Shown here: piece after piece, positions 9,931-19,130 of the stretch
Numbering within the stretch: the stretch's first letter is position 1
Layout: each line of letters begins with the position of its first letter
Assembly (NCBI GenBank): GCA_019828565.1
Contig: JAHDYR010000016.1
Coordinates: forward strand, 211,053 to 275,052
From: Carpediemonas membranifera
Taxonomy: Eukaryota; Fornicata
Direction: 5' to 3'
Length of the DNA stretch: 64,000 nt
The notes under the pieces: generated by a model
What the model was told of the DNA's origin: nothing
Database searches by the model: none
Seen by the model: the letters and a program-made list of their open reading frames with translations, nothing else
Made by a program: the position numbers and the translations under genes

Positions 9931-10181
9931 CGCTTGAGCAAGAGGCAGGATAAGGCTCTACCGCTTTGGACCAGACAGGGTCCGGACGGTGCAACGAGAC
10001 GCCTCTACCGCCAATTACCGTCGGCCCAGGCAATCGGCCCGTTGGCCAAAGTCAGTCCGGCTGAGTCCAGTATTATGAGACGGTCGAGCCCCCCTTGAAC
10101 GCCCGCCAGCTGGCGTACACAGCACACCTCGCCCCATAGTCCGCCGCCGTAGCCATGCATATTTACAAAGCCGCCGTCCGC

Positions 10182-11123
10182 TCAGGCGTCCATCTCACTG
10201 CCGCCCAGGGCCTCTGTGGCCGTGTTCGACTGGCCGCTGTCAGACATCTCGCTCTCGGACGCCTCGCTGGTCCAGATACTGTCTGCCGGGTTAATCAGGT
10301 GCTCGGAACGGTTCTTGCGTCTGCGGATACGGCGGTGGGTAGGGAAGATGCAGAACGTCAGAATGCCCTGGATCACACCGCAAGCGCTGTTGAACAGGGC
10401 CGGGGAGGCTGTGATGATGGCTTCCCTGCAATGCAGCGCCTTTACGACCCTGTACCAGTAGAGCGGCAGCTGGAAGGGCAGCGTCGACAGGAGCACGAAG
10501 GCCACGGGGAGGAAGCCGGCCAAGCAGTTCCTCTTGGCTTTGATACACGAGGACAGGGCGTGTCCGAGGGAGATGAGGCTGAATCCGATGGTGACAGTGA
10601 GGACGATGAAATAAAACGGGAAAAAGACAGCCATGCCAGGCCACGAAATGTCTTGGAAGAAGCGCTTGGGGTTGCCGAAGAAGACGGTAACAGGGGTTGC
10701 GAGTACAACAACAGCAGCGGCCAGCGCGTGGACGAAAACTAGCCAAGCGACGACGACAAAGTGAACAGTGCGCTTCTGAACATTGAAAATGGAGTGAAGC
10801 ACGCTGAACATGACGAATACGGCTGTATGCCCCAGGAGTTCGATGTCAGCGGCCTCCCAATAGATGACGCCAATGACTCTGGTTACAGGCAGGTAATCAG
10901 GTAAGAATTGACGGAGAGATGAAAGTGCCTGAACCAGTGCCAGCATGGTCAGATAGCCATATGGAGCTACCTCTCGGAAATCTTTCTTATAATGCTCGGG
11001 TAAGCGCTTTTGCTTGAATAATGCTGCAATCGAAATGCTGAACATTATAAACGCACCAATGAGCCCCACTATACCGCCAAAGAAGCCTAGCGCGTCAATT
11101 GTCCAGAATGTTTTGTATACCAT
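10182..11123 (-). CDS. seven-transmembrane protein, possible GPCR-like receptor
   Basis: 313 residues with seven hydrophobic segments at roughly 10-32, 52-72, 88-112, 120-145, 158-185, 200-222 and 232-256. Basic stretches (KQKRLPEHYKK, KAKRN, HRRIRRRKNRS) sit in alternating loops. A Ser/Glu-rich C-terminal tail of about 45 residues could be phosphorylated. The topology and short loops look like cAMP-receptor-type or other family E GPCRs, but I see no DRY-like or NPxxY signature, so receptor function is only a guess. Start at the ATG at 11123; a GCTAAGCTGCAC motif lies about 40 bases upstream. Confidence 0.6.
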   Translation of the reverse strand: MVYKTFWTIDALGFFGGIVGLIGAFIMFSISIAALFKQKRLPEHYKKDFREVAPYGYLTMLALVQALSSLRQFLPDYLPVTRVIGVIYWEAADIELLGHTAVFVMFSVLHSIFNVQKRTVHFVVVAWLVFVHALAAAVVVLATPVTVFFGNPKRFFQDISWPGMAVFFPFYFIVLTVTIGFSLISLGHALSSCIKAKRNCLAGFLPVAFVLLSTLPFQLPLYWYRVVKALHCREAIITASPALFNSACGVIQGILTFCIFPTHRRIRRRKNRSEHLINPADSIWTSEASESEMSDSGQSNTATEALGGSEMDA

Positions 11124-11424
11124 CGCCGTTGCTCAATATTAAAGATGAGATGACGAACTTCCCAGGCTAAGCTGCACATCTTTCATTGCCGGGCGCGGTG
11201 ATCAGTGGCGAGATGCAGTGCGAATGTGTGTGAATGTGCAGGTGTGAGACGTGAATACCGGACCCCAGTGCGCTGCAGATTGGCTCGACTTTGGCGAGGC
11301 TGATTCATCGAGACGAGACCAAGGGTCAGGGTGATTGTGAAAAGGAAAGCCCTTCTTTCAATGCCGCTGAATGGCTGTGGCTGCCAACTCACACCCGTCG
11401 TGAAACAATTCACATGCAGAGAAT
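11124..11424. other. intergenic spacer, nothing recognised
   Basis: About 300 bases between the seven-TM gene and the EF-1alpha stop. It should contain the 7TM promoter and the EF-1alpha 3' end. No RNA gene, repeat or supported reading frame. Confidence 0.4.
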
Positions 11425-12747
11425 TTACTTCTTTGCCTTCTTGCCCTCAGCCTTGAACTCGACGGCCTTGATGACACCGACAGCAACGGTCTGGCGCATA
11501 TCACGGACGGCGAAACGGCCGAGAGGGGGGTACTCAGTGAAGGACTCGACGCACATGGGCTTGGAGGGGAGCATGCGGGCGATGACGGAGTCACCGGTCT
11601 TGACCATCTTGGGGTTCTCCTCCTGGACCTTACCGGTACGGCGGTCGATCTTCTGAAGAAGCTCAGAGAACTTGACGGCGATGTGAGCAGTGTGGCAATC
11701 AAGAACGGGGGTGTAGCCGGCGTGGATCTGGCCGGGGTGGTTCATGATCATGACCTGGGCGTCGAAGGTGGCGCACTCGCAGGCGGGGTGGTCCTTGTCG
11801 TTGGAAGCAACCATGCCGCGCTTGACATCCTTGACGGAGACGTTCTTGACGTTGAAGCCAACGTTGTCGCCGGGGACGGCCTCGGCGAGCTGCTCGTGAT
11901 GCATCTCGACGGACTTGCACTCAGTGCGGACCATAGCGGGGGCGAAGCAGATGGTCATGCCGGGCTTGATGACACCGGTCTCAACACGGCCAACGGGCAC
12001 AGTGCCGATGCCACCGATCTTGTAGACGTCCTGGAGGGGGAGGCGGAGGGGCTTGTCAACGGGGCGCACCGGGGGCTTGACGAGGTCGAGGGCCTCGATA
12101 AGGGTGGGGCCCTTGTACCAGGGCATGTTGGAGGAGCGCTCGAGCATGTTGTCGCCGTTCCAGCCGGAGATGGGGACGAAGGGAGTGTCCTCGGGCTTGT
12201 AGCCAACGCGCTTGATGAAGGAAGAAACCTCCTTGGAGATCTCCTTGTAGCGGGACTCGGCGAACTTGACGGACTCGGAATCCATCTTGTTGATGCCGAT
12301 GATCATCTGCTTAACGCCAAGGGTGGAGGCGAGAAGAGCGTGCTCGCGGGTCTGGCCGTCCTTGGAGATGCCAGCCTCGAACTCACCCTGGCCAGCGGCG
12401 ACGATGAGGAGAGCGACATCGGCCTGGGAGGTGCCGGTGATCATGTTCTTGATGAAATCACGGTGGCCGGGAGCATCGATGATGGTGAAGTGGTACTTGC
12501 CAGTCTCGAACTTCCAGAGGGCGATATCGATGGTGATACCACGCTCACGCTCGGCCTTGAGCTTGTCAAGAACCCAGGCGTACTTGAAAGAGCCCTTGCC
12601 CATCTCGGAGGCCTCCTTCTCGAACTTCTCGATAGTACGCTTGTCGATACCGCCGCACTTGTAGATAAGGTGGCCGGTAGTGGTGGACTTGCCAACATCG
12701 ACGTGACCGATAACAACGAGGTTAACGTGAGCCTTCTCCTTGCCCAT
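11425..12747 (-). CDS. EEF1A: translation elongation factor 1-alpha
   Basis: 440 residues from the ATG at 12747 ([15 protein letters not shown]). This GTPase brings aminoacyl-tRNA to the ribosome. All G motifs are present: GHVDVGKST (P-loop), [16 protein letters not shown] and the SGWNGDNM block. The three-domain protein ends in a Lys-rich AEGKKAKK tail. It lacks the roughly 12-residue insertion found in animals and fungi ([12 protein letters not shown] is uninterrupted), which argues against an opisthokont. Codon choice is strongly biased, as expected for high expression. The frame extends nine codons upstream only through a TTG, which I do not accept as the start. Confidence 0.97.
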   Translation of the reverse strand: MGKEKAHVNLVVIGHVDVGKSTTTGHLIYKCGGIDKRTIEKFEKEASEMGKGSFKYAWVLDKLKAERERGITIDIALWKFETGKYHFTIIDAPGHRDFIKNMITGTSQADVALLIVAAGQGEFEAGISKDGQTREHALLASTLGVKQMIIGINKMDSESVKFAESRYKEISKEVSSFIKRVGYKPEDTPFVPISGWNGDNMLERSSNMPWYKGPTLIEALDLVKPPVRPVDKPLRLPLQDVYKIGGIGTVPVGRVETGVIKPGMTICFAPAMVRTECKSVEMHHEQLAEAVPGDNVGFNVKNVSVKDVKRGMVASNDKDHPACECATFDAQVMIMNHPGQIHAGYTPVLDCHTAHIAVKFSELLQKIDRRTGKVQEENPKMVKTGDSVIARMLPSKPMCVESFTEYPPLGRFAVRDMRQTVAVGVIKAVEFKAEGKKAKK

Positions 12748-13103
12748 TTCTAGACCTGTTTCTGTCTCGCTCAAAACAAGATTCCTTCTGGATGGGCAAA
12801 AATGGTTTTTACTAATTTATACAAGGTAGAGTGGAAGAAGAGGGCTCATAACCACTTCATGGAAGTTCTATAGCGATTGAAGCCTGGTGTCTGCTTTTTA
12901 TGCAAAAAATCGACGAAGTCAGGACAACCCGCACCGACTGTCTGGTCCGAGATCATCGACTCGTCGACTCGAATCCTGTGTCTCTTCGTCACAAGTAGCA
13001 CTACTCTCTGAACGACTACGGCTGGCGTGTAGGGATCGATCCATCGCACTCCAGCGTTCAGGGCCACGACATCCCTGTCAACCACACTACTTTACAAAAC
13101 GGA
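12748..13103. other. intergenic region upstream of EF-1alpha
   Basis: About 355 bases. The part next to the EF-1alpha ATG is AT-rich (TTTTTACTAATTTATAC near 12810) and may be the promoter. No gene recognised. Confidence 0.4.
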
Positions 13104-13772
13104 CTACTCCTGGAAAACAACCTCCCAAGACTCTGGTTCGCGCCATGGAGCCTTCTCTACAGGCATGGGGATCGCGTCGAGGAACGCTCTCGCAATAGCA
13201 CGATTGTCGCCTTCGCCCGCGAACGAGAAGAATGCGTCGCACTCAAGCTCAGCCTCCGCAAAAGCAGCCACCATCCGGGCAGTGTTGCCTGTCCCAACAA
13301 CCTTCTTGATGTCAGCAGTATTCTCAGAGGCTGCAAGCTGCTCAAGTCGCCTGATCTTGCCGCCGTTCTTCCCCACATGACGGATGGGGTTGCTCTCCTC
13401 AAGCTGCGAGTCCGTCCGTGCAAACCGGTCGACACTCGACCAGACATTCACTGTACGCACACCGACTTGCTTCAGCCATGCCGCGAGGTCAGCCGACCAG
13501 GGCCCTTGGTGAAGCACTGGCCCCCTCATCTGTATGACAACCACATCGTCCTGGACGAAGACCTCGGTTACGGTGGAAAGAGGATGCGCCTCAAGCGGCT
13601 GTACCGTGATTGTTGACGCCACATGGTCGCTGAGCAGCCGGCCTGCGAGCTGGAAGCCGAGAGTGGTCACAAGCATGTCAATAGCAAGCTGTGCGCTACC
13701 ACCGTGAGCGATGGCGGGAATAATGCACGTGTGTACGCCATTAAGCCGACTGTTATCTCCGTAAAATTGCAT
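13104..13772 (-). CDS. PSMG2: proteasome assembly chaperone 2 (PAC2/PSMG2)
   Basis: 222 residues from the ATG at 13772. PAC2 forms a heterodimer with PAC1 that helps assemble the proteasome alpha ring. The start CIIPAIAHGGSAQLAIDMLV corresponds to the family's 'LLMPAVSVGNVGQLAMDLII'. Later come VFVQDDVVVIQMRGPV, WLKQVGVRTVNVWSSVD, the FAGEGDNRAIA block and a final WREPESWEVVF, matching the 'WKIPSSWRLLF' end of PSMG2. The protein is slightly shorter than the human one. An upstream in-frame TTG is not credible as a start. Confidence 0.82.
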   Translation of the reverse strand: MQFYGDNSRLNGVHTCIIPAIAHGGSAQLAIDMLVTTLGFQLAGRLLSDHVASTITVQPLEAHPLSTVTEVFVQDDVVVIQMRGPVLHQGPWSADLAAWLKQVGVRTVNVWSSVDRFARTDSQLEESNPIRHVGKNGGKIRRLEQLAASENTADIKKVVGTGNTARMVAAFAEAELECDAFFSFAGEGDNRAIARAFLDAIPMPVEKAPWREPESWEVVFQE

Positions 13773-13987
13773 ACAGGCGTGTTTCTTGGCAAGCACGATC
13801 GTGATCAATCAGCTGATGACAGGCTGCGGGTTGGGTGCTGACAGCGGCGGTAGGCGGAGTGTACATGTCGTATGCTACCGTGCCAATGAATGGAATAGCC
13901 CATAGGATTGTAGCTGTTCTACCTCGGGCAGCTGGGGCCATCCTCACAAAGAGCAACGCGATACGATCACCCGGAAGACTTTATTGC

Positions 13988-14427
13988 TTACTCCTGGACA
14001 ATGTCGAGGATGTCAGAGTCACCCTGGTCAAGGATGGCCATGGTGCCGATACGGAAGTAGCGGCCGCAGGCGGTGCCGAGGTCGGTGTTGGTGCCAGTGT
14101 AGTGCTCAACGGGGACACGAGCGAGCATGCCGTAGTACTCGAGCTCAGACTTGCGGAGAGCGGGGCAGTTGGCAGCGACGATAACGAGCTTAGCCTCACC
14201 AGCGCGCATGGCCTTAAGGGTCTGCTTGTAGCCAAGGGCGAACTTGCCGCTCTTAGTAACGAGCTGGAGGCGGGAGTTGATGGACTCAAGGGTCTTCTTG
14301 GTGGACTATGTTAGATGATGCGCATTGCACCAAAACTGGCACGGGCTTCATGCAAATTGGGGTATTGATGTGATTCCCAACACGGCTCACGACGAATTTT
14401 GATGTTTCATTAACGTACAGTGGACAT
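13988..14427 (-). CDS. RPL30: ribosomal protein eL30, nine-base first exon plus 113-nt intron
   Basis: 108 residues. The body ([14 protein letters not shown], then [25 protein letters not shown] and [12 protein letters not shown]) is unmistakably eL30, a large-subunit protein. There is no ATG in frame before Lys-Lys-Thr. I therefore place a first exon ATG-TCC-ACT at 14427-14419, a donor GTACGT at 14418 and an acceptor CTAACATAG ending at 14306, giving [11 protein letters not shown], similar to the usual MVAAKKTKKS start. Splicing this close to the start codon is known for ribosomal protein genes in relatives such as Giardia. The body is certain; the first exon is an inference. Confidence 0.92.
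14306..14418 (-). other. intron (113 nt) after the third codon of eL30
   Basis: GTACGT donor and a fused branch/acceptor motif TCTAACATAG. It is the longest intron in the window. Confidence 0.6.
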
Positions 14428-14739
14428 TGGTCTTTGTTCTGGGATGAACTCACAACGTGCTCAACAGACCATTTTTGCCCCCATCGGGTTCAAACCCGAT
14501 CGAACGTAACCGCGTGAATTAGGCCGGGATGGGGACACTCTCCATGGATGAGCACACTAGATCGCCTGTAAGTCGATAACTGCGGGCTGAGCAGAGTTCG
14601 CCAACTGGAGTCGGCAGAGTCTTGTGTCGGGTTGACAGCACACCGAGCTGGCTCAGCTTCCATTCCATGATGAGACAAGCCAATGAACATCTAAACAACG
14701 TATTAGACCACCGGAGGCTTAGTTTATGAATGTCATAAA
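14428..14739. other. intergenic region, one hairpin
   Basis: About 310 bases between eL42 and eL30. It holds a perfect ATCGGGTTTGAACCCGAT inverted repeat (about 14482-14499) that looks like a tRNA T-arm, but I find no matching acceptor or anticodon arm. Confidence 0.4.
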
Positions 14740-15091
14740 TTAACCAAGGATGATGGCAGACTTCTTCTGCTTGCGCTCAGCGCCGAGCTCGAAGTGCTTC
14801 GCGCGCTTGAGGACAACGAAGTGGCGGTGCTTGCACTTGCTGCACTCAAGACGGAGAAGGATCTTCTTGGTAGTCTTGGCCTTGTTGTGCTGAACGGGCT
14901 TGGTCTGGCCACCAAAACCACGCTGCTTGCGCACATAACGGCGCTGGCCAAGAGCGGTATCGCGACGGGCACCAGACTTGCACTGAGTGACCTTGTGGAC
15001 AGTGTGAGCGTTGTCGACGGTGCAGTGGGTCTATATGAGCAGAAAGAAACGAAAATGGACATACACGGCGAGTCTTAGGGATGTTAACCAT
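14740..15091 (-). CDS. RPL36A: ribosomal protein eL42 (L36a/L44), one 34-nt intron
   Basis: 105 residues (exons 15091-15065 and 15030-14740), one residue shorter than the human protein. The start [12 protein letters not shown], the [15 protein letters not shown] core and the [25 protein letters not shown] end identify eL42, a zinc-binding protein of the ribosomal E site. The zinc cysteines are partly present (LECSKC). The intron at 15031-15064 (GTATGT...CATATAG) follows codon nine. It lies next to eL30, giving two ribosomal protein genes in tandem. Confidence 0.95.
15031..15064 (-). other. ultrashort intron (34 nt) in eL42
   Basis: GTATGT donor and ATATAG acceptor. Splicing restores the conserved eL42 N-terminus [12 protein letters not shown]. 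Confidence 0.92.
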
Positions 15092-15369
15092 TAACTGAGT
15101 GATAAATGTGGTTCGAATGCGACATACGGCGAGGACCAAGCAGCGTGTGACTTTTTTCGTAAAAAAAAAAGTTGCCCACTCAAACTTTTTAAAAAATTAA
15201 AACGATGGGTATTATGAGTGTTTGTCCTGGATCTCGGCGAAGGTACCACCTTCGCAGTTTAAAAGAAGAGAATGACTTGTGCCTTCAAAGTTCTTCAACA
15301 AACTGACCAATTTTTGAGAGTAGTTTAACTTGATAGTGAGATCATAGCAAAAGGAACCAATATGCACAC
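15092..15369. other. intergenic spacer with A/T runs
   Basis: Contains a run of ten A (about 15162-15171) and TTTTTAAAAAATTAAAA near 15186, upstream of eL42; probably its promoter. Nothing else recognised. Confidence 0.45.
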
Positions 15370-17587
15370 CTACGTCGCACCCTCTGGGTCGCGTCCGAAG
15401 CTGAGCACATACTCCTTGCTGTTGAGCTCGGCCACGTGCTGCTGCTCCAGCCAAGTGCACTCCTCCTGCAAACTCCGGCACTTTGCCAAGCTCACACTTG
15501 TGCTGTCACCGCTCCTGGTAATCATTCGGGCAGGCTCCCCGGGCGGGCCGGCAGGGGCGATGAGTCTGATCGTGTGGAGCACTGGATGGTCCAGATCACC
15601 GGTCAGCGGGTTCGGGGGGACACTATTGAGGGGGGTCGACCCGACACCGCCGACAGGCTCGGCCACTAGTGAAATGCCGAGCATGCCAAGCTGGCCGGAC
15701 AAGTCTTCGAGCACGGTCGGGGTGAAGTCTCTGATGGACTCGACCCCCGCCTCCGCCGTCCTGGTCCCGTTGCTTGTGAGAGCGGCGTTCCACTTCGACA
15801 ACGCGAGCAGGCTGGCCCAATATGTATTCCGGTCTGTCTGCTGGCGCCTTCTCTCCGGCAGCTGCCTCGCCTTGGCCGCGAGTGTGCGGATCTTGGCCTG
15901 GTTGCCGTGCCCCTCGTCCTTGGGCCCGGCCTCGAGCTCGGCCTGCTGGCCTCTCAGCGCTAGGTAGACCGCGTGGTCTGCGAGGAGCTTGTGGAGGTGC
16001 GAGGTGTGCTTCTTGTCGCCGACGACATCACCCACATCCGCTGACCGCTGCATGACGTCCTCGGCGTCCTTCTCGACCCGTTTCTTCTCCATGCTCTCCT
16101 TGAGATCGGCCACAAACATCTCAGCCGCCCTCTTGAAGATCTTGGCAGGCACGTTTTCTCTACTATGTTTCCGCACCTCCCGCACGAACGCGCTAAGAGG
16201 CCCGTGGACGTCGCTCGACCGGAGTATCGACTCCCCCGTCAGGTCCAGTAGCTGGGCGTCAGCACGACGGTCCCGCCCGTGGTCTCGCCCCCCATGGTCT
16301 TCCTTGCTGCCGACGACCTCAGCCACTAGCCGCTCAGCCGCAGTCGCCCTCCCAGACCGAGGCGAGTCGATACTGTAGTCGAAGTCGCCGTCGCTGTCCT
16401 CTGTCGGCGTGTACGTCCCGGTGAGTCTGCCGAGCTGCTTCTCGATATGGTCGGCCCGCTTCTTCTCGTGGTAGTCCGGTCCTAGCTCTGGCACGTCCAG
16501 CCAGCCGTCGGGGACCTCTAACGACGGAATGAGACCCTCATGGACCCAGTCCGCGGCCAGTATGACCTTCTCCCTTGTGAGCAGGTCCTCGGGCCGGGGG
16601 CGGGGCTCGGTCGACTCGAACAAGTCGATGTCTTGCTCCGTGATTGTCGAGACAAGGGGAGCCAGCTGCCGCCAGTAGTCGAGCTCCTCCTTGGCCTGAA
16701 GGGCCGCCTCGTCTTCGATGTCACTCATACTATCGTCCTTGCCCGCGGCACGGACGGCGGCGCGCTGGGTCGGCCGGGCACGCATGCCCCCGCCTCGCCC
16801 GGCCCGGCCAAAGCGTCTCTTGGCGAGTATGTCACGCTTGGCACGCCTGGCTTCGCGGGCTACTCTGCTCCGCTCGTCCCTGGCACGATCCATCTCCTTC
16901 ATTGCCCGCTTCTTCGCGGACTCGGCCTCCATCTGCTCCCGGAGGAGAGGCATGGGTGCCACTGCAAAGCCCGTGCCGCAGTGGCCGCAGACAAGCTCGG
17001 AGAACATGCGCTGCTCGCTCTGGAGAATGGTGTTCTTCGCGCCGGGGCTGGTGGTCTCCAGGGAGGCCTGGATGAAGACGTAGAGGGCCTCGAGCAGGGC
17101 GGCGCGGATGTCGGGACGCCCCTCGATGAGCGTGTTCAGGGCTGTGTCGGCAAGGAGCTTAGTGCGCACGGCGTCGATCTGCTTGGGTATAATAGGGATC
17201 TGCGCGACGTTGCGGAAGGGGAGGAGGATCTGCTCGAGGAAGATGTTGAAGTGGCGCAAGCGGGTGGGACTCAAGTCAATAGTAGGATCAATGAACATGA
17301 ACAGATCCAAGAAATCCTCAGTAAGCTTCTCCTTGGCGACGAGAATGCCGCTTTGTGGCCCTTTGGGACTTTTCGTATCATACACGGCTGTGTGCCTGCC
17401 CAGAATGGAGAATCTACTGCTTTCAGCATGTACTGAACCATACTTGATCCTAATAACACGTGGATCGAGCTCCATGCGGTACTTCTGTGATTCGCGCGCA
17501 GCTGCTTCGTTGAACTCGTCAACTCTCGAATCAACTGAGTGGCTGGGACGCACATTCGGCAAGCCTTTGGTAGGCCCTAGATGCCAT
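15370..17587 (-). CDS. large protein of unknown function (about 730 residues)
   Basis: I do not recognise a family. The N-terminal 250 residues are helical and mostly hydrophobic-patterned. A CGHCG pair (about residue 195) could be half a metal site. A highly basic Arg/Lys/Gly stretch (RRAKRDILAKRRFGRAGRGGG) follows, then an acidic helical half with short Ser/Asp linkers. The 5' end is uncertain. The long frame has no ATG until 17475. It can be extended to ATG 17587 (or 17620) by removing a 19-nt segment at 17535-17553 (GTGCGT...CTCAG), which keeps the total divisible by three. If that is not an intron, translation starts at 17475. Confidence 0.65.
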
Positions 17588-18290
17588 GGGTGCCCTTTCG
17601 GCTGGTTTTGTCAGACGCATATTATCTTTCTGACTCCGGCAGAGTTCGAGTTGAACACCTTCAGGTGCACGACAGGTGGACCAAATGGGCCAAACGTCAA
17701 GAAAGAACGTATAGGCATGGAAACCTGACATATGACGTGGTTTTCCAACATTTGCCTGAGGCTCGAACGAACCGACATGTCCATCACCGCTCAGTGCCAT
17801 TCCGTGCTGAATCACGCCGTTTTCAGACACTATCATCTTCACCAGGTCGTTATATGTCGCGGAAGCGGGTCGCTTTGCCCACCGCTCTCCGCCATTGAGG
17901 CCTCCCTGCAAGATGGTCAGACGGCCGTTGAAACCGCGACGGAACGGGTGCATGATGATAGTAAACAACGATAGTAGCCAGCAGAACACTATTCATTCAA
18001 TTAATTTGCCCGGGACCCCTTCCTCTCGCCTCAGCCTCGCCCTTTCTCACGGTCGTCGGCCCCAGCCCCTGCTTGCCGTGAGCTAAACACTGTGGCCTCA
18101 TTTACGTCGCAGTAGTGGTCATTTATGAAGCATGGTCGGCTTGACTGGAGTACCCAGGACACATCAGATGCTGGCACCCCAGTGACACGGCAGAGTCGGT
18201 CAACCTGGCCTCAGGGTCTACCGGCACAGGCCTGACGACAGATGACTGGCTACAGTTGTAGCTACCCGTGTTCCCATCCCCAAGCCCCCC
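17588..18290. other. intergenic region of about 700 bases
   Basis: A weak minus-strand open frame covers 17620-17989 but has no family resemblance and no clear ATG context. Otherwise nothing recognised. Confidence 0.35.
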
Positions 18291-18998
18291 TCAGACCCAC
18301 TGTACCAGGGGTGAGAGCACAGAGGCCGTCTCCACCAGTAACCGGGCCCCGTCCTCGGGTTGTGTGGGTGAAAGCGCCGTCAGCTCAATCAGCACAGTGC
18401 CTGGGTCCAGCAGCACCCTGTCCCTGGCGGCCATGGCCGCGGTCATGAGCACAGTGTCGTCCGGCTGAGTCGGTGAAGTTATGGACGTCGGTGGCGAAAG
18501 GACCATGTTTGGTGTGGGGGCGTCTGGTCTGAGTGTGAAGAGGTGGGTGATCAGCCGGCAGAGCACACCGCCCGGGAGTTCAAACTGGTGGCCCTGGGCA
18601 TACGTTACAATCGCCAAGGGACGGTCGGTGGGGGCGTTCTCAGGAAGAGGGGTGGTCATTGCGTCGATCTTGACTGGTCTGCAGGTCACCGCTCCCAGCT
18701 TCTTCGGCTTCTTGAGGTCGTACCGGGTGCCGTGGACTGTGGTCCCTCCAAACTGGGAAAGACGGAGACGAGTGGCGAAGTTCTCAACAGACTGGCCGTA
18801 TACCGCCTCATAGGCATGGAATTTGGATCGGACATGTGACATATCGTGGAGTATGTTGAAAAGCTCCTGGCCCGTTGAGATCCAGGACATGCTGTCGGCG
18901 GCATCGGCAAACATCACCTCTGTGTTGATCTCATTAGTACCATGGCGCAGTATACCTCGCAAATTGCACTCATATACCACTCCTTGCGGCGCATTCAT
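18291..18998 (-). CDS. possible Mediator subunit 18
   Basis: 235 residues from the ATG at 18998 (MNAPQGVVYECNLRG). The layout resembles MED18, a head-module subunit of the RNA polymerase II Mediator: a YECNLRGIL strand at the start, a conserved middle (TRLRLSQFGGTTVHGTRYDL) and an end with LIELTALSPTQPEDGARLL, comparable to MED18's 'YLVELSVVAPAGQDMVSDD'. The similarity is short and the protein diverged, so this is tentative. It could also be an unrelated lineage-specific protein. An upstream extension uses only TTG codons and is rejected. Confidence 0.45.
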   Translation of the reverse strand: MNAPQGVVYECNLRGILRHGTNEINTEVMFADAADSMSWISTGQELFNILHDMSHVRSKFHAYEAVYGQSVENFATRLRLSQFGGTTVHGTRYDLKKPKKLGAVTCRPVKIDAMTTPLPENAPTDRPLAIVTYAQGHQFELPGGVLCRLITHLFTLRPDAPTPNMVLSPPTSITSPTQPDDTVLMTAAMAARDRVLLDPGTVLIELTALSPTQPEDGARLLVETASVLSPLVQWV

Positions 18999-19130
18999 CG
19001 TCAATGTGGTCAAAACTGGCAAAACAAAGAATGCACCTGGCTGCGCTTAATAGAGCCCAGGCAGGTGATGTAGTTCATCCCAGGGGACCTCACCACCCAC
19101 CTATCCATCCCTTAACCGCATATTTAAAAG

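Noticed and set aside
11683-12753. 356-residue plus-strand frame opposite EF-1alpha
   Set aside because: Antisense shadow of a codon-biased gene; the minus strand encodes a certain EF-1alpha.
14478-14505. tRNA gene suggested by a T-arm-like GGGTTCAAACCC hairpin
   Set aside because: No matching acceptor stem, D arm or anticodon arm at the required distances on either strand.
15212-15369. extra coding sequence after the stop of the 730-residue gene
   Set aside because: The frame is only open by overlap with that gene and is AT-rich spacer with no protein-like pattern.
17531-17989. 152-residue minus-strand frame upstream of the 730-residue gene as a separate gene
   Set aside because: Starts with a non-ATG codon and has no recognisable domain; only its last part may be a 5' exon of the neighbouring gene.
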